From Sphingomonas bisphenolicum (GTDB lineage: Bacteria; Pseudomonadota; Alphaproteobacteria; Sphingomonadales; Sphingomonadaceae), in assembly GCF_024349785.1 (NCBI RefSeq), contig NZ_AP018817.1, forward strand, positions 2,759,501 to 2,823,500: a stretch of 64,000 bases of DNA, given 5' to 3'. The notes beneath the pieces are model-generated. The model made no database searches and was not told the origin of the DNA. It was given only the letters and a program-made list of their open reading frames with translations. The position numbers and the translations under genes are program-made. This document shows, one piece after another, positions 32,048 through 41,758 of the stretch. Positions within the stretch are counted from its first letter, which is position 1. Each line of letters starts with the position of its first letter.

Positions 32048-32919
32048 ATGGCGCCCTCCTCACTGCTCAAACCCGGCTGGCGGGAATCTCGCCGAACTGG
32101 TGATGGCGTTGACCTGCACGTTGTCGAAGCCGGACAGGACGGCGCGCCGCTCGTGGTTCTGCTCCACGGTTTTCCGGAATTCTGCTGGGCTTGGCGCAAC
32201 CAGATCTCGCCGCTCGCCGACGCTGGCTACCATGTGATCGTCCCGGACCTGCGGGGCTATAATTCGAGCGACGCGCCAGATGGCGTCGAGCATTACCGGC
32301 TTGATCTCCTCGTCGCCGATGTCCTCACCTTGGCTAACGGCTACGGCGCGGAACGCTTCGAAATCGTCGGGCATGATTTGGGAGCGCTCATCACTTGGTG
32401 GGTGGCGGCATATCATTCTGAGCGTCTCGCTCATGCCGTGATGATGGATGGGCCACACGCCGATGTCTGGCGCAGGCAGATGCTGAAACATCCCACGCAA
32501 GCGCTGCGCAGCTCGTATGTCGCTGCATTTCAGATCCCCAGGGTTCCGGAGGCGATGCTGGGGCGCTCGACTTCGCGGCTCTGCGCGCGATCATGCAGGG
32601 AAGTGCGCATAGCGACACGTTCGAGCCCGGGGCTCTCGATCACTATGCCGAGGCTTGGCGACGCGGCTCGTTGGCAGCCATGCTGAACTACTATCGGGCT
32701 TTGCGTCACCGAAAGAAAAGCGAAACCCCGCGCATCCGTGTTCCAAGCCTGATCGTTTGGGGAAGCGAGGACTGCTTCCTTGAACGGCATGTCATGGAGG
32801 CCGGACTCGATCTCTGCGCCGACGGCCACTTCGTCGCAATCGACGGCGCGACGCACTGGCTTCATCTCGAGCAGCCTGACCGAGTCAATTTCGAAATTGT
32901 GAGTTTTTTCGGCCGCTAG
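32048..32919 (+). pseudogene. Epoxide-hydrolase-like alpha/beta hydrolase, frameshifted
   Basis: The first frame (32048 to about 32562) gives the fold's N-terminal half: LLHGFPEFCWAWRNQ (the HGFP oxyanion motif), DLRGYNSSDAP, and nucleophile Asp in VGHDLGAL. The second frame continues from GCG at 32563 as ALDFAALRAIMQGSAHSD and contains the late acid region SEDCFLE and catalytic His in DGATHWLHLEQPD, ending at 32919. Moving between frames needs one base missing around the GGGG run at 32560-32563. Both halves otherwise show full conservation, so the lesion is recent or a sequencing artefact in a homopolymer. Intact, it would be a ~290-aa soluble epoxide hydrolase or haloalkane-type hydrolase. 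Confidence 0.85.
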
Positions 32920-32948
32920 CAGTCACCTCGTCTTTATGCCCGAGCGTT

Positions 32949-33295
32949 CTACATGGTCTCCAACAATGTCGCCATCCCTGGCACCTCGGGCATCGAGCTC
33001 TTGCAGAAGTTCTCACCTGCACCGATGATATGCCGCAGCCTTGCAAAGGCAGCTTCTTCGCCGCCGCGGACACCCAGACTATAACCGTGGGCGTATAGTC
33101 CGAACGCAATTGCGGCCATGTCCGGAGATGCGTCTCCGGGAATGAGGTCGAGGAAATTCTCCTCTTCGGCCTCAGCTCCAGCATGCAGGAGTGAGCATCG
33201 AGACGAGTCAACGCGACGAGCGCAGGCCAGTTGAGTTCAGCAAGATGCGCGTTGAAGCGATGTACATATGCCGCATCTGGTATCAAACTAGGCAT
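32949..33295 (-). pseudogene. Conserved hypothetical protein, probable frameshift
   Basis: The gene starts at the ATG at 33295 (GGAGGAG upstream) and reads MPSLIPDAAYVHRFNAHLAELN to about residue 39. The coherent continuation is in another minus-strand frame from about 33180: AEAEEENFLDLIPGD, then MAAIAFGLYAHGYSLG and GENFCKSSMPEVPGM, with stop at 32949. The alternate, uninterrupted frame gives Arg/Cys/Pro-rich low-quality sequence, so a single-base deletion near 33178-33185 is the likelier explanation. The start overlaps the end of the cysteine-rich gene at 33288 by 8 bp, so the pair is coupled. I do not recognise the family. Confidence 0.6.
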
Positions 33296-33917
33296 GATCA
33301 TCTCCTCCACTGGGAAGGCGGCCCACGCGATTCGCCGATGATCGCCGTGCCACAGCTTCGATCCATTCGGCGCGAGCGTCCTCGACAGTGTGGGTGAGCG
33401 CGTGATCGACGCAGAACAGGTGGAACATACTATCGAAGGCTAATTCCGGATAGGACAGCGCGTCGGCCAAGGCGGCGGTGAAGCGATCGAAGGGTGTGAG
33501 ATCACCCGCCGGTACCCATCGAGCCAGATCATCGCTCTCCGCGTTGCAAAGGTCGCAGAACGTGCAGTCGTAGACGCCGGAGATCGCCCAGGCCTGCCGC
33601 TGGACGTCCCATCTTGCGCTGGCGTCGCACGCGAGCATGTCGCAACCGCAGTCCCTGCAGACAGGTTTGAGGCCGCCGGTGGGCGATGTCGGATCGGGTT
33701 CGTCGGGAAAGCTCGGAACGAAACTGAAGCTGTAGGCGAGATCCGGGATCCGCAGGTCGAAATAGGTCGAGGCCTCAGCTGCGAGATAAGCAGCGGTCCA
33801 GACGTCCGCTCCGTCCTCGATATGAAAAGAAATGGTGCCGGAGTCGAAGAGGTCGCCCCCACTGAAAAAGTCGACATCAATCCGATAGGCGCGCGTCGTG
33901 GTGGTCATGTGAGCCAT
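33288..33917 (-). CDS. Cysteine-rich hypothetical protein
   Basis: A 209-aa protein with the start at 33917 (AAGGAG 7 nt upstream). The N-terminal ~80 residues look beta-rich. The middle has two cysteine groups, CRDCGCD followed by a Cys five residues on, and CTFCDLC, consistent with a treble-clef or zinc-ribbon-like metal site. The C-terminal half is helical and acidic. The family is unknown to me, but it sits between DUF932 and a small coupled gene in a block of plasmid-type genes running leftward from 42.6 kb, so a plasmid accessory function is likely. Confidence 0.65.
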   Translation of the reverse strand: MAHMTTTTRAYRIDVDFFSGGDLFDSGTISFHIEDGADVWTAAYLAAEASTYFDLRIPDLAYSFSFVPSFPDEPDPTSPTGGLKPVCRDCGCDMLACDASARWDVQRQAWAISGVYDCTFCDLCNAESDDLARWVPAGDLTPFDRFTAALADALSYPELAFDSMFHLFCVDHALTHTVEDARAEWIEAVARRSSANRVGRLPSGGDDHA

Positions 33918-33958
33918 GACAAATCTCCTTGAATTTTGGTCGGATGGTGCAGGCTCGC

Positions 33959-35149
33959 TCAGCGCGCGCGTTCGAGCAGCTTGCGGGCCTTGCCTTCGAG
34001 TTCCAGGCGTCCGTCCTGATGCGGGCGGCTGCGTGCGAGGGCGGTGATACCCTGAACGAAATCATAAACCGAAGCCGGAGGATGCCCCTCTTCAGCCAGG
34101 ACCGTCGCAATCACCTTGGCAGTCTCGGCCTTGGAAAAGCCTTCCTTGCGCAGGAAGCTTTCCCGGTCCCCGTCCTTGCGCGCGACGATGGCTGAGCGCG
34201 CCGCCGATATCCCGTCGATAAACGAGCGAGGCGAACTCTCGGCGAAGTGCGCGAGCGCTGGCGCCGCCTCATGGGCGAAGCGGTTCGCCGCGAACTTGGA
34301 GTGCCGAATATTCACTTCCTGGAAGTTTTCGACGCCCCACAAATTGCGGTTCTGACAGACCGCACGGAGGTAGAAAGTGGCTATCCCCAGTGACTTGGAG
34401 CCGACCTCTGAGTTCCAGCAATAAAATCCGCGAAAATAGAGATCCGGCTCGCCATTGGGCAATCGGCCGGCCTCGATCGGGTTGAGATCGTCGACCAGGA
34501 ATAGGAACACATCCCTGTCCGAAGCATAAAGGGTGGTCGTGTCGCTCGTCACATCGACACAGGGGTTGTAGGTCATCGAACCCCAATCGAGCACGCCCGG
34601 CACCTTCCACCTTGTGTCGCCCGTGCCATTGCCCGCGATTTTCATCACTGCGGCGACCAGCTCATGATCCCAGATGCGACCATAGTCCGGTCCAGTGACC
34701 GCCCGCAGCTCAGCGCGACCCTCGTGCGTCTGAAGCAGTTTCACATGCTCGGCCGGATGGCGGATGAGGCCATGCTGGAGGTTGATGCCGGCGAGCGCGC
34801 CCGGAAGTTGCCGCAGATAGGAGGCCGGGGCGCCCACCAGACTGCACAGCTGCCCGAACGACCAGTTGGTAGGCGCAACTGGCGCGCTGTCACCGGGAAC
34901 AACGAGCGAAAGTCGCTCGGGCTCGTCGCTACGGGCTTCGACACGTACCGTCCGGCTCTCGATGATCCGCGTCGTCGCCCGCTCGGCGCGCGAGCGCACA
35001 CTGGCATAGAGATCGTCCAGCGAGAGGTAACGCTCATCCTGGGGGCGATTAAACCATTCGGACGAGACGCGAGAAATATTGGTCCCGCGGGATATATCGA
35101 CGCGATAGGGCTGCGCCTGCTGGCGCGGGGCAGGAGATAGTGCGTTCAT
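33959..35149 (-). CDS. DUF932 family plasmid protein
   Basis: A 396-aa protein starting at 35149, with GGAGG 5 nt before the ATG. DUF932 hallmarks are visible: FGQLCSLVGAPASYLRQLP, AVTGPDYGRIWDHELV, and the region YFRGFYCWNSEVGSKSLGIATF followed by CQNRNLWG. Members are common on plasmids and phages and resemble phage/plasmid-like proteins of unknown activity, often beside antirestriction or single-strand DNA genes (family knowledge). It is 116 bp downstream of the large methyltransferase-helicase gene on the same strand. Confidence 0.85.
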   Translation of the reverse strand: MNALSPAPRQQAQPYRVDISRGTNISRVSSEWFNRPQDERYLSLDDLYASVRSRAERATTRIIESRTVRVEARSDEPERLSLVVPGDSAPVAPTNWSFGQLCSLVGAPASYLRQLPGALAGINLQHGLIRHPAEHVKLLQTHEGRAELRAVTGPDYGRIWDHELVAAVMKIAGNGTGDTRWKVPGVLDWGSMTYNPCVDVTSDTTTLYASDRDVFLFLVDDLNPIEAGRLPNGEPDLYFRGFYCWNSEVGSKSLGIATFYLRAVCQNRNLWGVENFQEVNIRHSKFAANRFAHEAAPALAHFAESSPRSFIDGISAARSAIVARKDGDRESFLRKEGFSKAETAKVIATVLAEEGHPPASVYDFVQGITALARSRPHQDGRLELEGKARKLLERAR

Positions 35150-35265
35150 GGAAGCCTCCGGAGGTAGGAGAGTTGGCGATCCCGCGCAGCTTCCAGCCGC
35201 GCTTCGCCGCCGCCCTTCCCCGCCCCCCCCCTTTCCTTCTGCTCGCCTGACTGGTCATCGCGCCC

Positions 35266-38200
35266 TCAGGCGGCCTTCGCGCCGGCAAGCCGTCTCCATT
35301 GCTCCCCCGTGCGCATGATCTGGTCGAGGATGGCCTCGGCACGGTCAGTGGGCACAAACAGCCTCGTCTTGTAATTGATGATCTCAGTGAAACAGCCGAT
35401 CGACTTCAGCCAATCCCGTCGTGCGGCAGGGAAATCGCGAATTTCGAGCCGTCGCGCATCGTTCACATGGACCTGCATCAGTCGTGCAGTATCCATGCCG
35501 ACGATCGGAACCCCTTGCCGCCCTCTGGCGCCAGCGATCATCTCCGCTGGGCTCAGCACAGTGGACGTGTCTACACCGAACGCACGGGCGAGTTTCTCTA
35601 GTCCGTAGGGCGAAATGATGCGTCCGAGCAGCGAGTTGCCTTCCGCGTCAGTAACCCGCCAGACCCGCATATCGTCATCAGGAAGGCGGTCCCAGACCGG
35701 AAGCAGGAGGCCGGTTGCCATACTGATCGTTTCAACGTCGAGCTTCGATCGGGTTTCTTCAACCTCTATGTCCCAGAGGCGTTCGAACTCCTCCTTTTCT
35801 ACAGGAGACCAGAGGCTCTCCTGAAGGACGGTATCGCGGATGCGGTCGCGGCCTGTTGGCCGAACGAGCTGCCACATGGTGATCGGGTTGCCGTCATTGT
35901 CCATGCTGCTCCAGCTTGGCACCTGGAGTGCAACGCGCCCCGACCGGCCGTTGCGCAGCCGAATGACTTCGACACCGCCATAGTCAAGTTCCAGCTGGGC
36001 GAGGCTGAGGGCACGCTTGCGAAAATGCAGTTCAATGCGGCTGAGCCGAGTCTCGGCGCCCGTCACAGGATCACGCCGCAGGACCTGCTCGTCGAGGAGA
36101 GCCATGCGCTCTGCCTGCATGGTTTCGACGCCGACATCGAGCGTCCCGGCCTCCCGGGCCGCATCGATGCGCGCCTGGATCAGGGCCATATATTCTTCGA
36201 AGATCGCATTCTGGGTCTTTATCCGCAGAGCCAGCAGGCGATTGAGCCATCGCTGGATAGGCGGGAGATCATCGAGCAGACCGCCGCTTTCCTTGTCCAG
36301 GAGACGCAGGCCCGTCATGTCGATGAAGGCGGCAAGGGTAGTGCTTGTGAGCTTGCCACGGTAGAGAAGATGGTACCACTGGATGAGCGCATCGCGGGCA
36401 TAATTGCTTTCGAGATTGTCCGAGGGGTCGAACATATTCTGTCCGCCTGTCTGTCGCTGTCCACGGGTCAGCGCCCCCAGGCTGTCGAGCCGCCGCGCAA
36501 TGGTGCTGATGAAGCGACGCTCGCCCCGGCAATCCGTGGTCACTGGCCTGAAGACGGGCGCACTGGCCTGATTGGTGCGGTTGGAGCGACCAAGACCCTG
36601 GATGGCGTTTGCCGCGCGCCATCCAGGCTCCAGCAGGAAATGTATCCGCCGACGCCCGGCTGATTTGCAGTTGCGGTCGGCATGGTAGCTCCGGCCCGTG
36701 CCGCCGGCGTCGGAGAATACCAGTATCTGCTTGGCCCCGGACATGAAGGCTTCAGCCTCAACGATGTTGCTTCGACCGCCCCGGCTTTCGACACGCTGGC
36801 GGCCATTTGCGTCGACAATGAGCCGCCGGGTTCGTCCGGTCACTTCCGCCACGGCGTCGGTGCCGAAATGCCGGATGATTTCATCGAGCGCCGAGCCAAT
36901 TGGCGGCAGGGCACAAAGCGCCTCGATCATCTCGTCACGCATGGCGAGCGCCGCCTGGCAGAAGACCGGGTTGCCAGCCTCGTCGACCATCAGTTCGGAG
37001 CGTTCCGCATCGTCGCTCCCCTTGATGATCTGCATCATGCGGACCGGAAAGGCCGTCCTGAGGTAATCGATCATCGCCTCCCAAGGCGATAGTTCGATAT
37101 CGAGGTTGGCGCGCTCCTCGGCAGACAGGCTTGCGAGCCGTCGCCCCAGCATGGCTTCGGCCGTCGTCACGAGCTGGATAATCGCATGATTGCCCGCATC
37201 AAGCTCGCGGGTCACGGCGTCGATCAGGCTCGGCACCTTCATGGCGATCAGCAATTGCGCGAAGAAGCGCTGCTTGGCGCTCTCAAAGCGCGAGAGCGCA
37301 GAACCCTTGGCCTGGGCATTGAGCGCCTTGTCCTCCATCCGGTCGACGATGTTGGTGAGCGCGAGCACCTCATCGAGATTGCGATGGATGACGGCCCATC
37401 CATCGGCATAGGCATTATAGGTCTTGATCTGGGCGGCGGTCAGCGGATGAACGAGCGGATCATATTCAACGCCGCGAAATGTCAGTGCGCGCGCCATGTA
37501 GAGACCGAGAGCTTTCAAATCGCGCGCGACGATTTCCATTGCTGCGATCCCGCCCTTCTCGATGCCTCTCATGAAGGCCGCACGATCATCGAACGACGTG
37601 CCCGCCCCCCAAAGGCCAAGGCGGATCGCGTAGCAAAGATTGGCGGGATCGGTGGCGCCGGTCGCCGAAATGTAGAGGATGCGGGCGCGTGGGCGCAGGT
37701 TCTGAAGGCGAACGCCGGCCAAACCCTGCTCCGACCCCTTCTGGGTTCCGAACTTGGTTTCGGTGCCTGCGGCGTTGGCCATTTCGTGCGCTTCGTCAAA
37801 GCAGATGACCCCCTCGAAATCATCTTCGAGCCAGGCCAGCAGCTGCGAAAGGCGGGAGGCAGCGTCGTGGCGCTGGGACCGCAGCGTTGCATAGGTCAGG
37901 AAGATGATGCCGCTTTCCATCGTGATCGGCGCCCCAAATGGAATGGCGTCCAGCGGCTGGATGTCGATCGGCAGGCCGCCTAGCGCCGCCCAGTCCCGGC
38001 GCGCATCCTCGATCAGCGCGGCGCTCTTGGAAATCCATACCGCCTTGCGGCGACCTCGGCTCCACTGGTCCAGGATACAGGCTGCGACCTGCTGCCCTTT
38101 GCCGACGCCAGTGCCATCGCCGATGAAAAAGCCCATGCGATAGGCGCACCCCGCACTGTCGGGCATGAGCATCGTGCCAGCTTCATTGGGCGCATGGAGT

Positions 38201-39597
38201 CCGGGCAGATCGCGCTCGAACGCCTGTCCCGCGTAGACAAGGGTTTCAAGCTGGGCGTCCGACATAGCGGTGACGGCGCAGCGGGGCAGCATGGGGACAT
38301 AGGTCGGCGCGGGAGGAAGGATCGAGGACATCGCAATCGACTCGACCAACTGGTCGGGATGCGGCTTTCCGCCCGGAATATCCATGCGGGAGAGACGCCA
38401 GGGCACATAGATGCCGATCTGCTCGTCGGCGGGCCGCGGCGTTTCGCGAACAGCGTAAGCGAGCGGTTCTACCGTCGTATCCACCGCGACGGCAGCGCGC
38501 GGTTTGAGCTTGGGGCCAATTGTTGTTGAAGGCGACGCCATCAGCGGCGCACCGGTTCTGACAGGCATTCGCACCGGAATTCGTGCTTTAGTCGTTCCTG
38601 CCGGCTCGCGCGGCGCGCTATCGTGCGATCCCAGCCTTGGCGGCGTCGAAAGAATATGCGGCAGGGCCGATTTTATGTCTGGCACGCAAATCCGTTCTGG
38701 CGCGCCGGTCCAGCCTTTATCGTAGATCATCAGGCGGACCGATACGCTGGTGCCGTGCTTTGCGAACGGCCGGCCCTGGATCGTGATTTCCACGCGCGGC
38801 GGGACGAGGTCAGCGACAGCCCGGTAGCCTTTCTGCCCGCTTCCATCATGGGCAAATGCCGGCGACATGATCGCAACGCATCGGCCGCTGGGCGCTAGGC
38901 GCGCAAGGGCGGAACGAAGATGCCGGGCACCGGCATGAGCGTCGCGTCCCCGCTGTTCGCTGCGGGCGAAAGGTGGGTTGATAAGCACGACATTGGGCCG
39001 CACGCCTGTTGGCAAAAGGTCGTCGATGAACTCGGCATCGTGACAGCTGACTTCGGCACCAAGCGCCTGCTCAAGCAGCCCGGCTCGCACGGGATCGCGT
39101 TCGTTCAGGAAAAGGCCCGCGCCCGCCAGTTGCGCGAATATGGCCAGAAGCCCGGTACCAGCAGAAGGTTCAAGGACCTGATCGTCGGCCCCGATCGCGG
39201 CAGCGCGAGCGGCGAGATAAGCCAATGGCAAGGGTGTCGAGAATTGCTGCATATCGACCTGACGCTCCGATCGGACCGACTGGGTGGGCAGGCGTTCGGT
39301 TCGAGCCAGCAGGTCATCAAGGACGGCTTCGGGCGATGCCTCGTTCAGCGGAACGCGCATAAGCGCCAAGGCCTGAGCAGCCTCCAGCGCGTCGAATGCC
39401 TCGCGCAGCGACCAGGCGCCCGTCGCGTCGCCGGCGCCGAAATAGGTGGTCATCAGACGGGTGAGGCGGTGTCGGTTGATGGGCTGGCCACTCACTATGA
39501 GTTCGCACAGGTCCTTGGCGACCGAAGCGAGGGTCCAGATTTTTTGATCGAGTGGCCCGGTTCCAGCGGTAATGGCGGCAAAGAGATCAGAGGTCAT
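35266..39597 (-). CDS. Methyltransferase-helicase fusion, strawberry-notch type
   Basis: A 1443-aa protein. The start at 39597 (MTSDLFAAI; GGAG 7 nt upstream) replaces a longer frame whose first 34 residues lack plausibility. Residues ~125-300 form an SAM-dependent methyltransferase with EPSAGTG (143-149) and the adenine-N6-type NPPF (207-210). After a Pro-rich linker comes an SF2 helicase: Walker A GDGTGVGKG (493-501), DEAH (601-604), YISATGA, and a late motif VI GLGRSNRTNQ. The region around AGGTGRSYHADR is the strawberry-notch C-terminal type. Such fusions are typical of alphaproteobacterial plasmids and phages, and may protect or modify incoming DNA; the biochemical role is unproven. It runs in line with the ParB-like gene 122 bp upstream. 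Confidence 0.9.
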   Translation of the reverse strand: MTSDLFAAITAGTGPLDQKIWTLASVAKDLCELIVSGQPINRHRLTRLMTTYFGAGDATGAWSLREAFDALEAAQALALMRVPLNEASPEAVLDDLLARTERLPTQSVRSERQVDMQQFSTPLPLAYLAARAAAIGADDQVLEPSAGTGLLAIFAQLAGAGLFLNERDPVRAGLLEQALGAEVSCHDAEFIDDLLPTGVRPNVVLINPPFARSEQRGRDAHAGARHLRSALARLAPSGRCVAIMSPAFAHDGSGQKGYRAVADLVPPRVEITIQGRPFAKHGTSVSVRLMIYDKGWTGAPERICVPDIKSALPHILSTPPRLGSHDSAPREPAGTTKARIPVRMPVRTGAPLMASPSTTIGPKLKPRAAVAVDTTVEPLAYAVRETPRPADEQIGIYVPWRLSRMDIPGGKPHPDQLVESIAMSSILPPAPTYVPMLPRCAVTAMSDAQLETLVYAGQAFERDLPGLHAPNEAGTMLMPDSAGCAYRMGFFIGDGTGVGKGQQVAACILDQWSRGRRKAVWISKSAALIEDARRDWAALGGLPIDIQPLDAIPFGAPITMESGIIFLTYATLRSQRHDAASRLSQLLAWLEDDFEGVICFDEAHEMANAAGTETKFGTQKGSEQGLAGVRLQNLRPRARILYISATGATDPANLCYAIRLGLWGAGTSFDDRAAFMRGIEKGGIAAMEIVARDLKALGLYMARALTFRGVEYDPLVHPLTAAQIKTYNAYADGWAVIHRNLDEVLALTNIVDRMEDKALNAQAKGSALSRFESAKQRFFAQLLIAMKVPSLIDAVTRELDAGNHAIIQLVTTAEAMLGRRLASLSAEERANLDIELSPWEAMIDYLRTAFPVRMMQIIKGSDDAERSELMVDEAGNPVFCQAALAMRDEMIEALCALPPIGSALDEIIRHFGTDAVAEVTGRTRRLIVDANGRQRVESRGGRSNIVEAEAFMSGAKQILVFSDAGGTGRSYHADRNCKSAGRRRIHFLLEPGWRAANAIQGLGRSNRTNQASAPVFRPVTTDCRGERRFISTIARRLDSLGALTRGQRQTGGQNMFDPSDNLESNYARDALIQWYHLLYRGKLTSTTLAAFIDMTGLRLLDKESGGLLDDLPPIQRWLNRLLALRIKTQNAIFEEYMALIQARIDAAREAGTLDVGVETMQAERMALLDEQVLRRDPVTGAETRLSRIELHFRKRALSLAQLELDYGGVEVIRLRNGRSGRVALQVPSWSSMDNDGNPITMWQLVRPTGRDRIRDTVLQESLWSPVEKEEFERLWDIEVEETRSKLDVETISMATGLLLPVWDRLPDDDMRVWRVTDAEGNSLLGRIISPYGLEKLARAFGVDTSTVLSPAEMIAGARGRQGVPIVGMDTARLMQVHVNDARRLEIRDFPAARRDWLKSIGCFTEIINYKTRLFVPTDRAEAILDQIMRTGEQWRRLAGAKAA

Positions 39598-39719
39598 GGC
39601 AAGCTCCAGATGCCCGCAGCCAAGCAGCTGCAGGCGAGATTGTCGGGCGGCAGGGCCTGCTCGACTTCGATGTTCGGAAAATTTGGGCGAGGCGCGCATG
39701 CAGCCCCGCCCACGGTCGT

Positions 39720-41726
39720 TCAGGCAGCTTCGGGCAAGTCGCTCTGCTGATCAGCGGACGCGGGCTCGCCGCTGGGGGACTGCGCCTCGCCTTCCTGGGA
39801 AGCGAGATCCTCAGGTGGACCAAAGCGCATCGCGTCGGGTAGCCACTGCATCGCCCGATCCTTGATATCGGCCTCGACGATGATCTGGCCGCCGAAGAGC
39901 TTTTCGGCAGAAAGCGCGAGATCATGCTTCTTCGAACCGCTGTACCTGCTGCGCAGTTCGGCTCCGCCAACCTCGTGGAAATGGTCCAGGATCGTTGGCT
40001 TGGCTACCCGATCGAAATAGCGTCGAGCGGTCGGACGCCACCATTGCGCAACATCGATGTCGAGCTTGGTGCCGAGGTGGTCGATGAGCAAGGCCGAACG
40101 CTCACCTGCGGGCACCGCGTGGAGGGTTCTGGCGACCGCCCAGCCAAGCCAGGCCGCCCGCGCCGTATCGGCGAGGGCGCAGAAGGCGTCGTAGCGTTCG
40201 CAGATCCCGCCTGCATCAATCCAGCTGCGGTCGAGGCCCGCTTGCAATTCATCCCAGCTTTCCGCTGCGGGCGTGTCGCTCTCGAAATTGCCGACGCGCG
40301 AACTGGGCACGGTGGCGCGCAGATCGCTCGGCATGTCGTAGCGATAGGCGACCGCCGCGTCGGCCATGATGAACGCGCCGAGATCGAGGGCAAAATTGGG
40401 ATCGCTCGCGACATGGACCCGAAGAATTTCCGTCTTCATGAGAGCCAGTTCTTCCGCCAGCTTCTGGCTTATCGGCGACCTTCCGGAAGCCTCATCAACG
40501 GCCTCATCGGCGCTTTCATCCTGCTCCTGGGATTGGGTATCGACATCCTCATCGACCTCGGGTTCAGGCTGCGGGATCGCATAGATTTGTTCGTGGAGAC
40601 GCGGGGTGCCGTCATCGCCGATCACGAGATAGGCCAGGGAGGCGGCCTTCTGGTCGGCACCCAAAACCGGCGGGCGCTCGGTCAATCCCTGATATTCCGC
40701 TTCCAGCGCCTCGATCCGTTGGATCTCTTCGTCGGAATAGCCATCTTCATCGGCATTCTCGGCGATCGTCTCCAGCTCGACCTCGATCGCGCGCTGGCGC
40801 TCTTCCTCGTCGGGGGTCAGTTCGACCGGTTCGCCTTCGACAGGATCGAGGCCGATGGTTTCCATATAGGGGACACGGATGTGGCAGACGACCCGCAGTT
40901 CGCCGAAGCCCTCGCTTGATCTGAGCTCCGCGGCCGCCGCTTCCAGGCGTTCCTGCGCCAGCGTTTCGACTATGCCGCTGTCGATCCAGTTCTCGCTCGC
41001 ATTATCGGAGAAGAGATCGCCGTCGATCCTGCCACCGGCGGCAAGGTAGGCGTCGCGCCCGATAAGCAGGGCCTTGGGATCATTACCGCGATAGAGGCCG
41101 GAGAGCAGGCGGCGACGGATTTCCGCGCAGTTCGTGGCATAGTAGCCGTCGGCAAGTTCTTCGAAGACGGCTGCCTGGCGGGCGGTGTCGGTGATGCTGC
41201 CATAGGCCTTCGCTACGTCGAGCGTGATGGTGCCATCAGCGAGGGCGTCAAAGACGGGGTCCGCAAGCCCAGCAAGCCTAAGACGCCCCAGTACGAAACG
41301 CTCGGTGAGCCCAAAACGTATGGCAACGTCCGCCGGGCTCTTCTTCTCGGTCTCGATGATCGTCTGAAATGCTCGGCATTCCTCGGCCGGCGACATGTTC
41401 AATCGATTGAAATTTTCCACGAGGCTGATTTCTGCCGCATCGTTCCGATTGCTCAGCAGCTTCACCGTCACCGGGTAATCGGCTGGCAGCTTGCCCTCTT
41501 CGATCAGCGCCTTGAGCTGCGTGAGACGGCGACCGCCGCCGGTGATCTGATATTCACCCTTCCTTCGCGCCACCGGCAGGCCGATCAGGTTCTGGATGAT
41601 CCCCCGTGCAAGGATGCTGGCCTTGAGTTCGCTATCGGCCACAGGGTCAGTCCGCCTGCGGACATTGGAAGGTGCGATCGAGAGCTTGGAAGCGGGAACC
41701 TGGATGTCGGGCAGAGCCTGGGACAT
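39720..41726 (-). CDS. Large ParB/RepB/Spo0J-family protein
   Basis: A 668-aa protein; the ATG at 41726 has AGGAGA 7 nt upstream. The N-terminus holds a ParB nuclease/CTPase-like domain (SNVRRRTDPV..., the GGGRRLTQL box, and SLVENFNRLNMSPAEE), followed by a KorB-type helix-turn-helix (DVAIRFGLTERFVLGRL). The remaining ~450 residues, with acidic Asp/Glu-rich linkers around 400-460, are unusual; classical plasmid ParB proteins are ~300-350 aa. No parA is adjacent, so this is probably not a partition protein but one of the accessory ParB-domain regulators that accompany strawberry-notch helicases on plasmids. It follows the toprim gene by 32 bp and is likely in the same operon. Confidence 0.88.
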   Translation of the reverse strand: MSQALPDIQVPASKLSIAPSNVRRRTDPVADSELKASILARGIIQNLIGLPVARRKGEYQITGGGRRLTQLKALIEEGKLPADYPVTVKLLSNRNDAAEISLVENFNRLNMSPAEECRAFQTIIETEKKSPADVAIRFGLTERFVLGRLRLAGLADPVFDALADGTITLDVAKAYGSITDTARQAAVFEELADGYYATNCAEIRRRLLSGLYRGNDPKALLIGRDAYLAAGGRIDGDLFSDNASENWIDSGIVETLAQERLEAAAAELRSSEGFGELRVVCHIRVPYMETIGLDPVEGEPVELTPDEEERQRAIEVELETIAENADEDGYSDEEIQRIEALEAEYQGLTERPPVLGADQKAASLAYLVIGDDGTPRLHEQIYAIPQPEPEVDEDVDTQSQEQDESADEAVDEASGRSPISQKLAEELALMKTEILRVHVASDPNFALDLGAFIMADAAVAYRYDMPSDLRATVPSSRVGNFESDTPAAESWDELQAGLDRSWIDAGGICERYDAFCALADTARAAWLGWAVARTLHAVPAGERSALLIDHLGTKLDIDVAQWWRPTARRYFDRVAKPTILDHFHEVGGAELRSRYSGSKKHDLALSAEKLFGGQIIVEADIKDRAMQWLPDAMRFGPPEDLASQEGEAQSPSGEPASADQQSDLPEAA

Positions 41727-41758
41727 GAGCTTTCTCCTGTTCGCGGGCGCCCTGACCA

